From Hymenobacter polaris (GTDB taxonomy: Bacteria > Bacteroidota > Bacteroidia > Cytophagales > Hymenobacteraceae): a DNA stretch of 64,000 nt. Location: NCBI RefSeq assembly GCF_012927305.1, contig NZ_JABBGH010000001.1, forward strand, positions 1,736,001 through 1,800,000, in the 5' to 3' direction. Position 1 is the stretch's first letter. Each line of letters begins with the position of its first letter. Position numbers and translations under genes: made by a program. The notes under the pieces were generated by a model. The model searched no databases, was not told the DNA's origin, and saw only the letters and a program-made list of their open reading frames with translations. Shown piece after piece: positions 1 through 8,540 of the stretch.

Positions 1-74
1 CAGCCGCCGCCCCCGACTCACCCGCCCCCAAGCCCGCCCCGGCGGCCGACACGGCCGCGGCGGTTATGCGCTAG
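1..74 (+). CDS. C-terminal end of an upstream protein (partial)
   Basis: The third frame stays open from the window edge to a TAG at 72-74 and encodes an Ala/Pro-rich tail ending ...ADTAAAVMR. It stops 25 bases before the ATG of the SGNH hydrolase gene on the same strand, so it is plausibly the last part of the preceding gene of that operon. Only 23 residues are visible, and low-complexity Ala/Pro codons also arise by chance in GC-rich DNA, so no function can be assigned. Confidence 0.4.
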   Translation, partial: AAAPDSPAPKPAPAADTAAAVMR

Positions 75-99
75 GGGCCGCTTTTTCCGTTTGCGCAGG

Positions 100-1362
100 A
101 TGAGAGGTAAGCTTGTTCGTTTTTTACCGTTGCTGCTGGGGCTGGCCCTAGGGCTGCCGGCGCGGGCGCAGCGCGGGCCCCAGCACCAGCTCGATAGCCT
201 GCAAGCGGCCCACCCGTTTCTGCGCACCGCCGCCAACCACATTGAGAACGCTACCATCGGGATGCAGCGCTTCTACCAGCGCCTAGCGCCGGTGCAGCTG
301 GCGCCCGGCGAGCGCGTGGTGGTGGTGCACCTGGGCGACTCGCACCTGCAGGCCGACGACTACAGCGGCCGGGTGCGGCGCGAGCTGCAGCGCACCTACG
401 GCAACGCCGGCCGCGGCCTGGTGTTCCCCTACGAAGTGGCCCGCACCAACGGCTCGCCCACTTACCGCACCGCCGCGCTGGCCGGCACTTGGCGCACCCG
501 CCGCGTGACGCAGCTGCCCGACAGCGCCCTGCCGGTGGGCGCCAGCGGCCTGGTGCTAGCCACTGCCGACTCGGGCGCCGCCTTTGCGCTGCGCATTCCG
601 GCCCTGCGCCGGCCCGACTATGCCTTCAACCGCCTCACGGTGTTGCGCCAGCCCGGCCCGGCCGCCTTCGACTGGCAGGTGCTGGGGCCACAGGGGCAGC
701 TGCTGGGCACGGTGCCCGGCGCGGGCCTAGGGCCGCAAGTACCTCTAGAACTCGATTCGCTGCGGCGCTCCGTGGTGCTGCGCACCACCCGCCGCAGCCT
801 CGCCCAAACCCGCGCCGCCCTCTACGGGCTGGTGCTGGAGCGCGACCAGCCAGGCATGCTCTACCACAGCATTGGGGTGAACGGGGCGCAGGTGGGGCAG
901 TACAATCGGGCGCCGCAGTTTTGGGCCCAGCTGCCGCTGCTGCAGCCCGACCTAGTGATTATCTCGCTGGGCACCAACGACGTGTACAACCCCAAGTACA
1001 CCCTGCCGCGCTTTGCCGGGCAGCTCGATACGCTGGTGCGCAGCGTGCGCCAGCGCTGCCCCCAGGCCGAGGTGCTGCTGGTGGCCCCCGCCGACTCGTA
1101 CCGCGCCCGCCGCTTCCGCAACCCCGAGTTTGGGCGCGTGGCGGCCACTATGCGTGCCTACGCCCAGGCTCACGACCTGGCCTATTGGGACTTCGCGGCG
1201 GTGCAGGGTGGCTACAGCAGCATGGCGCAGTGGCGCCGCGCTGGGCTGGCCCAGGCCGATTTGATTCACTTTACCCGCGCCGGCTACGACCTGCAAGGGC
1301 TCTTGCTTTACCTCGCCATTCAGGATGGATTTGCTGCGTTCCGCGCTTGCGCCACTCGATAA
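100..1362 (+). CDS. SGNH/GDSL-family hydrolase or acetyltransferase, secreted
   Basis: The 420-residue product has a signal peptide (residues 1-24, ending PARAQ) and SGNH motifs: GDSHLQ at 79-84 with Ser81 as the expected nucleophile, SLGTND as block III, and a C-terminal D-x-x-H (ADLIHF) supplying the Asp/His pair. Such enzymes esterify or de-esterify sugars in the periplasm. The stop lies inside the next gene (38-base overlap), which encodes an MBOAT acyltransferase; this pairing is typical of cell-envelope or exopolysaccharide O-acetylation systems, where MBOAT moves acyl groups across the membrane and the SGNH protein transfers them. I chose ATG 100 over an in-frame TTG at 91. The target polysaccharide is unknown. 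Confidence 0.85.
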   Translation: MRGKLVRFLPLLLGLALGLPARAQRGPQHQLDSLQAAHPFLRTAANHIENATIGMQRFYQRLAPVQLAPGERVVVVHLGDSHLQADDYSGRVRRELQRTYGNAGRGLVFPYEVARTNGSPTYRTAALAGTWRTRRVTQLPDSALPVGASGLVLATADSGAAFALRIPALRRPDYAFNRLTVLRQPGPAAFDWQVLGPQGQLLGTVPGAGLGPQVPLELDSLRRSVVLRTTRRSLAQTRAALYGLVLERDQPGMLYHSIGVNGAQVGQYNRAPQFWAQLPLLQPDLVIISLGTNDVYNPKYTLPRFAGQLDTLVRSVRQRCPQAEVLLVAPADSYRARRFRNPEFGRVAATMRAYAQAHDLAYWDFAAVQGGYSSMAQWRRAGLAQADLIHFTRAGYDLQGLLLYLAIQDGFAAFRACATR

Positions 1363-2824
1363 CCTGGACCTGGACCGGCTGCTCGGCCAGTTCGCCTACA
1401 ACCCCAAAAGCCCGCTGCTATTCAACACGGGCTTCTTTCTGCTGCTGTTCCTGGGCTTCCTGGCCATCTACCAGCTACTGCGCCACCAGCACCGGGCGCG
1501 GTTGCTCTACGTCACGGCCTTTTCGCTGTTTTTCTACTACAAGTCGAGCGGGCTGTACTTCCTGCTGCTGGTATTCTCCACCATCGTCGAGTACCACTTT
1601 GCCCTCTGGATTGCCGACTCGGGCAGCCCCGCCCGGCGCAAGCTGCTCATGGCCCTGAGCCTGCTGGTGAACCTGGGGATGCTGTTCTACTTCAAGTACA
1701 CCAACTTCTTCCTCAGCGGTTACCAGGCGCTCACCGGCCAGCCGGTGCCGGTGCTGCACGTGCTGCTGCCGGTGGGCATCTCGTTCTACACCTTCCAAAC
1801 GCTGAGCTACACCATCGACGTGTACCGGGGCCAGATTAAGCCGCTGCGCAACATCTGGGACTTCGCCTTTTTCGTGTCGTTCTTCCCGCAGCTGGTGGCC
1901 GGACCCATCGTGCGGGCGTCCGACTTCATTCCCCAAATCCCTAGGCCCCCCTTCGTGTCGCGCGAGGACATGGGCCGGGCGGTGGTGCTCATCGCGGCCG
2001 GCCTATTCAAAAAAGCGGTTATCTCCGACTACATCAGCCTGAACTACGTCGATAGAATATTCGACAACCCAGGCCTCTACAGCGGCATCGAGAATTTGCT
2101 GGGCGTGTACGGCTACGCCCTGCAGATTTACTGCGACTTCTCGGGCTACTCCGACATTGCCATCGGCATTGCCCTACTGCTGGGCTACCGGCTACCGCCT
2201 AACTTCCTCTCGCCCTACCAAAGCACCAGCATCACCGAGTTTTGGCGGCGCTGGCACATCTCCTTGTCGAGCTGGCTGCGCGACTACCTCTACATCCCCC
2301 TAGGGGGCAACCGCCGGGGCGTGGTGCGGCAGTACATCAACCTATTCCTCACGATGTTGCTCGGTGGGCTTTGGCACGGCGCCTCGCTCACGTTCGTGCT
2401 CTGGGGCGCGCTGCACGGCGCCGCCCTGGCCTTGGATAAGCTTTTCAAGCAGGTAGTCAAGCCCGGCAACAACTGGCTCATCAAGGCCCTAGGCTGGCTG
2501 CTCACCTTCCACTTCGTCTGCTTCTGCTGGATTTTCTTCCGCGCCGGCACCTTCGAGGTAGCCAGCCAGGTCATCCATCAGATTACCACCAACCTGCACC
2601 CCGACTTGCTGCCGCAGGTGCTAGGCTCGTTCCGCCCCGTTTTCGCCCTCATGGCCCTAGGCTACGCCCTGCACGCCATCCCCGACGGCGCCGTCTTCAG
2701 CCTCGAAAACTTCATGGGCCGCCGCTCGGTGGTCACGCAGGCAGTGCTTGTTACGGTCGTTATCTGGGTGGTTATCCAAGTGAAATCGGCCGAGATTCAG
2801 CCGTTTATTTACTTTCAATTCTAG
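1325..2824 (+). CDS. MBOAT family O-acyltransferase (AlgI-like)
   Basis: This 499-residue polytopic membrane protein carries the hallmarks of the AlgI/DltB branch of MBOAT proteins: LPVGISFYTFQTLSYTIDVY, then WRRWHISLSSWLRDYLYIPL and LLGGLWHGAS with the expected catalytic His near residue 351. It should pass acyl groups to a periplasmic acceptor and cooperates with the overlapping SGNH protein upstream. The start codon is inside the upstream gene, which implies translational coupling. The stop codon abuts a dispersed repeat (2824-2900). AlgI family membership is strong; the acceptor (exopolysaccharide, LPS or peptidoglycan) cannot be told from sequence. Confidence 0.9.
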   Translation: MDLLRSALAPLDNLDLDRLLGQFAYNPKSPLLFNTGFFLLLFLGFLAIYQLLRHQHRARLLYVTAFSLFFYYKSSGLYFLLLVFSTIVEYHFALWIADSGSPARRKLLMALSLLVNLGMLFYFKYTNFFLSGYQALTGQPVPVLHVLLPVGISFYTFQTLSYTIDVYRGQIKPLRNIWDFAFFVSFFPQLVAGPIVRASDFIPQIPRPPFVSREDMGRAVVLIAAGLFKKAVISDYISLNYVDRIFDNPGLYSGIENLLGVYGYALQIYCDFSGYSDIAIGIALLLGYRLPPNFLSPYQSTSITEFWRRWHISLSSWLRDYLYIPLGGNRRGVVRQYINLFLTMLLGGLWHGASLTFVLWGALHGAALALDKLFKQVVKPGNNWLIKALGWLLTFHFVCFCWIFFRAGTFEVASQVIHQITTNLHPDLLPQVLGSFRPVFALMALGYALHAIPDGAVFSLENFMGRRSVVTQAVLVTVVIWVVIQVKSAEIQPFIYFQF

Positions 2825-2900
2825 ACCGCAGATTTAACGGATTAGACGGATTACGCGGATACGCCCGCCTACCTGCGGTGGCGGGCTGGCTACGCGGACT
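2824..2900 (+). repeat. Dispersed repeat of the AACGGATTT family
   Basis: Begins GACCGCAGATTTAACGG and continues with ACGGATT units and a TACGC...ACCTGCGGTGGC segment. The same order of words recurs at 43771-43830 and, inverted, at 43997-44037. It starts right at the stop codon of the MBOAT gene. No coding capacity is evident. Its mobility mechanism is unknown. Confidence 0.7.
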
Positions 2901-2966
2901 ATCCTACTAAGTACAGTGGCTGTGCATATTTGGGGGCGCCAGCATCGGGCGTAGAAACCTGCTGCT

Positions 2967-4940
2967 ATGCGTTGCACATTCGTTGCCCCCTTCCTGCTGG
3001 CCCTGGCTTGTGGAGCCTGCACCCAATTCTCTCCCTCTACTACTCCGGCGGCCCTAGACGCCTGGTTTCCCATCGTGGTGCAGGGCCGCTGGGGCTTCAT
3101 TGACTCGACGGGCGCAGTAGTGGTGGCGCCTCGGTTTGCCCAGGTGCAGGAGTTTGCCGAAGGGCTGGCGCCCGTGCGCGAGGCCGGCCACTACGGCTAC
3201 CTCGATGGCACCGGCCAATTAGTGCTACCGCAACGTTATGGCTATGCTTCACCCTTTCGCAACGGGTTGGCGCTGGTGCAGCAAGACAGCACTCCCCGGC
3301 TTATTGACCGGACTGGCCACTTGGTGCCGCTGCCCGCCGCTTATCGGCAGTTAGAATGGCAGCCTGGGTTAGATAAAGGTGGGGTGTGGGTGGGTACGCT
3401 GCCCGGGTATAATCGTCAACTCTTGGCTGCTAACGGCAAGCTTTTAAGCTACAAGTTATTTGAGCGTATTGGGCCGCTAAGCAGCAACCGTATAGTGGTG
3501 GTGGATACTGCCGCGCTGCGCGACCAGGAAGGCAGTATCCTAGCAGAGGCGGTTGGCGTGCTCGATAGCCAGGGTCACCAACTCATTCCTTACTACCGTT
3601 TCAGTTCCATTTCAACCTTTCGCGATGGCGTAGCCACTGCCTCGCTCTACCAACCCGGCGATGCCCCCGAACCGCAATGCATTATTGATACCACCGGGAG
3701 AATTTTAACCCGTTTACCCCGCAACCAAGAGTTTGCCGATTACAGCGAAGCAGCGTTTGCGGACGGCGTGGTGCGCGTGCATATTAGTAAAGATGGTGGC
3801 GCGGCTAACCTAGATAACAGCTATCCTGCGGTTATTGACCAGCGGGGGCGGGTGCTATTTCATAACCGCCATTTGCAGCGGCTAACTGATTTTTACCACG
3901 GCCGCGCCTGGGCGCAGGAAAAGGATGACGACTGGTTCTTGATTGACAAAAAGGGGCGGCGCTTATCAAAAGTTGCGGTGCAACGGCCCCTAGGGCCCAG
4001 CCAACACGGCGACGCGGCTCCGGCCTTTGCGGGAGGCGCCGAAGTAGTGGAGCTAGCCAGCAATGAGGGCTACGCCGCGCTGGATAGCCTGGGCCGGGTA
4101 GTGCGCCAATTGGCAACGCCGATACTCGGCAACGACCCTCAGCAAGTAGGCGATTTACTGCTGTTCTACGCTGCCGATAGCACCCAGCGCATGGGCTTCT
4201 GGAACTGGCGCACGGGCCTGCTGCTACAATCACGGTTTTCGGCCATCAGCTACGCTGGCTATCGCCACGGCCTGCTGCCGGTGGTGGAAGACAACCGCCT
4301 GGGGTACCTCTCGCCACAAGGCCGCTACGTGTGGCGAGCAGCTGCCCCAGCTAGCGCACCGCTCAACCTGGACTTTATGCGGCGCGGCGTGTACATGGTA
4401 GCATCGGCCCCCTTGCAGCGCTACGCTGGCGTCGGCGGCTGGGGCCAATCAAACAACTTCTCAAAATCCAGTAAAGGCCAGCCGGCCACCACCCGTACCC
4501 TAAGGGTGCAGGTTGCCTCCAAGTCAATGCCCGGCACTTTTGGCAAACTCCACCACGGCCATCAGCTCACCATTGCCAACACCACGGCCGATACCGTAGT
4601 GTTTGAGGCGCAGAACAGCAGCCTGACGCTCACCATGCAGGCGCGGGATGCCCAGGGCATTTGGCGCGACATCGAGTACACGCCTAGCAGCTGGTGTGGC
4701 AACAGCTACCACCAAGTTTTCCTGGCGCCCGGCCAATACTGGGAACTTACGGTACCTGCTTATTCAGGTGAGTTTGCTACCCAACTGCGGGCCCGACTGC
4801 TGCACCGCCGTGCGGGAGCAACCAGCTCGCAGCAAGTGGCAGTATACAGTAATACTTTTCCGGGCAGCGTCAATCCAGCGCAGTTTTGGCGGCCACAGGG
4901 CTACAGTCCGCAGGGCATTATGGACCCGTATCTGAATTAA
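2967..4940 (+). CDS. WG-repeat lipoprotein
   Basis: The 657-residue product starts with a lipoprotein signal (candidate Cys15 or Cys18 in LALACGAC). It then has tandem WG-type beta repeats, seen as GRWGFIDSTGAVVVAPRF, HYGYLDGTGQLVLPQRY and further degenerate copies (IDTTGRIL, VIDQRGRVLF, LIDKKGRRL, GYLSPQGRY). WG repeats are common in secreted or surface proteins of Bacteroidota, and their function is mostly unknown. The last 150 residues lack WG repeats and look like a separate beta-rich domain. Base composition is a little lower in GC than the neighbours. A dispersed repeat lies in the 142-base gap upstream. Confidence 0.75.
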   Translation: MRCTFVAPFLLALACGACTQFSPSTTPAALDAWFPIVVQGRWGFIDSTGAVVVAPRFAQVQEFAEGLAPVREAGHYGYLDGTGQLVLPQRYGYASPFRNGLALVQQDSTPRLIDRTGHLVPLPAAYRQLEWQPGLDKGGVWVGTLPGYNRQLLAANGKLLSYKLFERIGPLSSNRIVVVDTAALRDQEGSILAEAVGVLDSQGHQLIPYYRFSSISTFRDGVATASLYQPGDAPEPQCIIDTTGRILTRLPRNQEFADYSEAAFADGVVRVHISKDGGAANLDNSYPAVIDQRGRVLFHNRHLQRLTDFYHGRAWAQEKDDDWFLIDKKGRRLSKVAVQRPLGPSQHGDAAPAFAGGAEVVELASNEGYAALDSLGRVVRQLATPILGNDPQQVGDLLLFYAADSTQRMGFWNWRTGLLLQSRFSAISYAGYRHGLLPVVEDNRLGYLSPQGRYVWRAAAPASAPLNLDFMRRGVYMVASAPLQRYAGVGGWGQSNNFSKSSKGQPATTRTLRVQVASKSMPGTFGKLHHGHQLTIANTTADTVVFEAQNSSLTLTMQARDAQGIWRDIEYTPSSWCGNSYHQVFLAPGQYWELTVPAYSGEFATQLRARLLHRRAGATSSQQVAVYSNTFPGSVNPAQFWRPQGYSPQGIMDPYLN

Positions 4941-5013
4941 CCGGTGTTGTCATTCCGATTTCAGATACGGGCCTAGGGCCACCGGCGCGCTAGAAGGCGA
5001 AAAGCGGCGCCCG

Positions 5014-5021
5014 TACCTTTG
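5014..5021 (+). promoter_or_regulatory. Promoter -7 box TACCTTTG
   Basis: Matches the Bacteroidota primary-sigma -7 consensus TAnnTTTG, 21 bases before the rlmD ATG. No convincing -33 box is seen. Confidence 0.55.
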
Positions 5022-5042
5022 TGCCCCTATCTGCCAAAAGTT

Positions 5043-6470
5043 ATGCCCAGCAAAGCCACCAAGCTCGCCAACTCTATCCCGCCCGAAGCCCTCCAGCACG
5101 TCGAAATCCAGGACATGGTGGCCGAGGGCAAGTGCATTGTCAAGATTAACAACCTGGTCGTTTTTGTAAATAACGCCGCGCCCGGCGACGTGGTAGACCT
5201 GCGCATCAGCCGGGCCCACAAGCGGTTTTTGGAGGCCACGCCAACGGTGTACCACAAGTATTCGGAGCTGCGGGCCACGCCGTTTTGCCAGCACTTCGGC
5301 ACCTGCGGTGGCTGCAAGTGGCAGCACCTGAGCTACGACGCGCAACTCAATTACAAACACCAGCAGGTGGTGGACACGCTGCAGCGCATCGGCAAGGTGG
5401 AGGTACCCGAGGTGCGCCGCATCCTGGCCTCGCCCGAGCGCACCTACTACCGCAACAAGCTGGAGTACACCTTCTCCTTTATGGGCTGGCTCACCGAGGA
5501 GCAGATAAAGGACGAGAGCCAGCAGTACGACCGCCGGGTCCTGGGCTTCCACATCCCGGGCCGCTTCGACAAGATTATCGACATCGAGCACTGCTGGCTG
5601 CAAGCCGAGCCGAGCAACGAAATCCGCCTCTTCATCCGCGACTACGCCCGCGGGCTGATGCTGCGCTTCGGCAACATCATCAAGCAAACCGGGCTGCTGC
5701 GCAACCTCATCGTGCGCACCGCCGAGAGCACCGGTGAGGTAATGGTCATCCTGCAGTGCTACCGCCAGCACCAGGCCATCGAGCCGCTGCTGGATGCCGT
5801 GTACGAGAAGTTTCCGCACATTACCTCGCTCAACTACGTGCTCAACGACAAGGGCAACGAAACCTTCCACGACCTGGAGGTGGTGTGCTACCGCGGCAAG
5901 CCCTACATCGAGGAGGAGATGGAAGGCCTACGCTTCCGCATCGGCCCGAAGTCGTTTTACCAAACCAACTCGGCCGGCGCCTACAACCTCTACAAAGTGG
6001 CCCGCGAGTTTGCCGAAATCAAGCCCACCGACCTCGTGTACGACCTCTACACCGGCGCCGGCACCATCGCCAACTTCGTGGCCCGCCAGGCCCGCCGCGT
6101 AGTCGGCGTGGAGTACGTGGAGCAGGCCGTGCTCGACGCCCGCGAAAACGCCACCCTCAACGGCATCGAGAACACCGAGTTCTTCGCCGGCGACATGAAG
6201 GACATGCTCACCGAGGATTTCACCAGCCACCACGGCCATCCCGACGTCATCATCACCGACCCCCCTAGGGCCGGCATGCACGAAGACGTGGTACAACGCC
6301 TCGTGGCCCTGCGTGCCCCTAGGCTCGTCTACATCAGCTGCAACCCCGCCACCCAGGCGCGGGACCTAGAGCTGTTGGACGAGGTGTACAAAGTGACCCG
6401 CGTGCAGCCGGTGGATATGTTTCCCCACACCCACCACGTAGAGAACGTGGTGCTGCTGGAGTTGCGGTAG
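5043..6470 (+). CDS. rlmD: 23S rRNA (uracil-5-)-methyltransferase RlmD, TrmA/RumA family
   Basis: The 475-residue protein should make m5U in 23S rRNA using SAM. An N-terminal TRAM-like beta segment (about 15-60) is followed by an iron-sulfur motif with Cys82, Cys88 and Cys91 (CQHFGTCGGCKWQH) and a likely fourth ligand Cys184 (IEHCWLQ). The SAM fold has YDLYTGAGTIANF, then TDPPRAGMH, and the nucleophile Cys433 in YISCNPATQ. I chose ATG 5043, which lies 21 bases after a TACCTTTG promoter box; an in-frame TTG at 5019 would overlap that box. RlmD versus its RlmCD/TrmA relatives is assigned from the 4Fe-4S motif. It is transcribed alone. Confidence 0.9.
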   Translation: MPSKATKLANSIPPEALQHVEIQDMVAEGKCIVKINNLVVFVNNAAPGDVVDLRISRAHKRFLEATPTVYHKYSELRATPFCQHFGTCGGCKWQHLSYDAQLNYKHQQVVDTLQRIGKVEVPEVRRILASPERTYYRNKLEYTFSFMGWLTEEQIKDESQQYDRRVLGFHIPGRFDKIIDIEHCWLQAEPSNEIRLFIRDYARGLMLRFGNIIKQTGLLRNLIVRTAESTGEVMVILQCYRQHQAIEPLLDAVYEKFPHITSLNYVLNDKGNETFHDLEVVCYRGKPYIEEEMEGLRFRIGPKSFYQTNSAGAYNLYKVAREFAEIKPTDLVYDLYTGAGTIANFVARQARRVVGVEYVEQAVLDARENATLNGIENTEFFAGDMKDMLTEDFTSHHGHPDVIITDPPRAGMHEDVVQRLVALRAPRLVYISCNPATQARDLELLDEVYKVTRVQPVDMFPHTHHVENVVLLELR

Positions 6471-6503
6471 GCTTTGGTCATATAAATAAAGCTGACACAT
6501 ACC

Positions 6504-6764
6504 ATGTCTGAGCAAGCTTATCAGCATGTTGTCACCAGGTTTCTGAAATACCAATCAGGTGTCGATGAATTTATCAATGAGTTCATGCAGCTATGGAAAA
6601 CGGACAGGAACTTAGCAACGCTTGACCCGAGATTTCGCAGGCTTATTGATCGGTTATTTACAAGTTGTGATTGTTACCGCCCTGAACCATTAGAAGCGCA
6701 TGAAATTTCAGAAGAAGAACTAAGAAGTGAAGTTGCCTTACTTTCTTACATCTGGTGGAGCTAG
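6504..6764 (+). CDS. Colicin-D-type immunity protein homologue (orphan)
   Basis: The 86-residue all-helical acidic protein fits the pattern of the bacterial self-protective colicin-like immunity family (ImmD is 87 residues): an N-terminal helix with FxxG...EFINEFMQLW, a mid-protein RLIDRLFTSCDCYRPEP segment, and EISEEELRSEVALL at the end. ImmD-type proteins bind and block tRNase toxins in the cytoplasm. No toxin gene is visible nearby. The gene and its flanks (about 6475-6810) are distinctly AT-richer than the surroundings, which suggests acquisition from outside. Family assignment is from remembered motif spacing, not a search. Confidence 0.5.
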   Translation: MSEQAYQHVVTRFLKYQSGVDEFINEFMQLWKTDRNLATLDPRFRRLIDRLFTSCDCYRPEPLEAHEISEEELRSEVALLSYIWWS

Positions 6765-6811
6765 TATAATTCAAGATTTCTTGTGCAACAAGTCTATCAA
6801 TTAATTGGCTA

Positions 6812-7189
6812 ATGGATTACTTCAACGACCCCGAGCTGAACGGCAAGTACCTGGGCACGATTACCAAGGACTTCGCCACCGTGTCCGACACGCTCAAGGA
6901 AGCCTCGTACCAAATTCGCAAGCGCGAGATTTCGCCCTTTCCGGTGTTCATCTTCGCCCGGCAGGCAGTGCAGCTCGGCAGCCTGCTCATCAACGCCGAC
7001 GAGGTGGAGGGCCTGCAGTGGCACGTCTTCGCCAGCTACCTCGATATCTTGGCCCAGCAGGGCATCGTGGACCCGGCCAAGCTCGACGAATTCAAAGGCA
7101 CCTGGAAAGACCCCGATGAGTTCTGCTGCCTGCTGGTGGTGGACGAGGAGTTTACCAACTTCGTGTACGTGCCCTACCCGGAGGATTAG
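6812..7189 (+). CDS. Conserved-looking hypothetical protein
   Basis: This 125-residue soluble, acidic protein has no signal peptide or membrane segment. Landmarks are YFNDPELNGKYLGTITKDF at the N-terminus, FPVFIFARQAVQLGSLLIN in the middle, and VDEEFTNFVYVPYPED at the C-terminus. I do not recognise the family. Codon use is GC-rich like most of the window, unlike the preceding immunity-like gene. It is followed at once by a long palindrome that separates it from the convergent thiL gene. Confidence 0.7.
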   Translation: MDYFNDPELNGKYLGTITKDFATVSDTLKEASYQIRKREISPFPVFIFARQAVQLGSLLINADEVEGLQWHVFASYLDILAQQGIVDPAKLDEFKGTWKDPDEFCCLLVVDEEFTNFVYVPYPED

Positions 7190-7200
7190 CACCTGGGCCA

Positions 7201-7301
7201 AAAAAGCACGTCATGCTGAGCTTGTCGAAGCATCTCTCCCAAACAACCCCCTAGGCGGCGCGGTAGAGATGCTTCGACAAGCTCAGCATGACGTGCTTTT
7301 T
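7201..7301. repeat. Long palindromic repeat, GTCATGCTGAG family (copy A)
   Basis: Two perfect 37-bp arms (7201-7237 and 7265-7301) flank a 27-bp loop containing CCTAGG. The arms contain GTCATGCTGAGCTTGTCG and its complement, and begin or end in A5/T5. The copy sits between convergent genes and could serve as a bidirectional terminator. Confidence 0.9.
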
Positions 7302-7312
7302 ATGTCGTTCTT

Positions 7313-8341
7313 TTAAAAATGCTCCCAGCCCTGCGCCCGTAGCGGCACGGCCTGGCCGCCTTTCGTAATCAGGTTCACGCCGTCGCTCTTATCGGTGAGG
7401 TGGCCGATGACCGTGATGTCGGGGTGGTTCTTGATTTTAGCGTGCTCGGTGACGGGGATGGTGAAAAGCAGCTCGTAGTCCTCGCCGCCGTTGAGGGCAG
7501 CGGTGAGCGGGTCGAGGTTGAACTCGGCGGCGGCTTCGAGGGTGGGATTGGCCACGGGCAGGTACTCGCTGAACACCCTAGCCCCCGTGCCGCTGGCGGC
7601 GCACAGGTGGCGCACCTCCGAGGCCAGGCCGTCCGAAATGTCAATCATGCTGGTGGGGTGCACGCCTAGCTCGCGCAGTTCGTGCACGACGTCGAGGCGG
7701 GCTTCGGGCTTGAGTTGGCGCTGCACTACATAGTTGTAGGCGTCCAGCTCGGGCTGGGTGTCGGGGTCGGCCAGGTAGGCTTGCTTTTCGCGCTCCAGCA
7801 CTTGCAGGCCCAGGTAGGCGCCGCCGAGGTCGCCGCTTACGCAGAGGATGTCGGTAGGCTTGCCGCCCGAGCGGCGCACGGCCTGGCCGGCCGCCACCAG
7901 CCCTAGGGCCGTGACGCTGATGACGAGGCCGGCGCGGCTGCTGGTGGTGTCGCCGCCCACCAAATCAACCTTGTAGGCCTCGCAGGCTAGGCGCATCCCG
8001 GCGTACAGCTCCTCGATGGCCTCCACTGAGAAGCGGCTGGGCACGCTGATACCCACCACCACCTGGGTGGGCGTGGCGTACATGGCGGCGACGTCCGATA
8101 CGTTGACGGCTATAGCCTTGTAGCCTAAATGTTTGAGCGGGGCAAACGTGAGGTCGAAGTGCACGCCTTCGACCAGCAAGTCGGTGCTCACGACCACCTC
8201 CTGCCCGGCGGGCGGGGCCAGGATGGCGGCGTCGTCGCCAATGCCCAGCACGGTGCTGGGCTGGCCTAGGGTAATGTCGCGCTGCAAGCGGCCAATGAGG
8301 CCAAACTCGCCGAGCTGCGAGAGGGGAGTTAATTCGGGCAT
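7313..8341 (-). CDS. thiL: Thiamine-monophosphate kinase
   Basis: The 342-residue enzyme should phosphorylate thiamine phosphate to thiamine diphosphate with ATP. It shows the AIR-synthase-like fold motifs GIGDDAAIL (33-41), STDLLVEGVHFDLTF, a LVGGDTTSS segment, SGDLGGAYLGLQVL, IDISDGLASEVRHL and NGGEDYELLFT. Reading could extend upstream to 8806, but that part has no conserved content. I chose ATG at 8341 because the product then matches the usual ThiL length and the MPELTPLSQLGEFGLI start. No other thiamine gene is in the window, and it is transcribed alone. Confidence 0.92.
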   Translation of the reverse strand: MPELTPLSQLGEFGLIGRLQRDITLGQPSTVLGIGDDAAILAPPAGQEVVVSTDLLVEGVHFDLTFAPLKHLGYKAIAVNVSDVAAMYATPTQVVVGISVPSRFSVEAIEELYAGMRLACEAYKVDLVGGDTTSSRAGLVISVTALGLVAAGQAVRRSGGKPTDILCVSGDLGGAYLGLQVLEREKQAYLADPDTQPELDAYNYVVQRQLKPEARLDVVHELRELGVHPTSMIDISDGLASEVRHLCAASGTGARVFSEYLPVANPTLEAAAEFNLDPLTAALNGGEDYELLFTIPVTEHAKIKNHPDITVIGHLTDKSDGVNLITKGGQAVPLRAQGWEHF

Positions 8342-8527
8342 AGCAAATAGAACGGGGACGCGGGCGGGGTAGTTCGCGCCCGCACCCGGTGGGCTGGAGC
8401 CACCGGGCGAGGTACGGCGCCGCAAAGTTGGCACGGCCGGGCCGCCCGGCCGGCGCTTCTGGGCGCGCTCGCCGGGCAGCCCGCCGTAATTTGGCGGCCC
8501 GGTGGGCGCATAACTGTCGCCGACCTG

Positions 8528-8535
8528 TCGTTTTG
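8528..8535 (+). promoter_or_regulatory. Promoter -7-like box TCGTTTTG
   Basis: One mismatch to TAnnTTTG and only 5 bases before the ATG at 8541. If used, the transcript would start at or next to the start codon. Confidence 0.35.
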
Positions 8536-8540
8536 CCCTT

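Noticed and set aside
489..1658. Long plus-strand reading frame overlapping the SGNH gene in another frame
   Set aside because: High GC keeps alternative frames open; composition is Ala/Pro/Arg-rich without motifs, and the SGNH frame has clear catalytic motifs.
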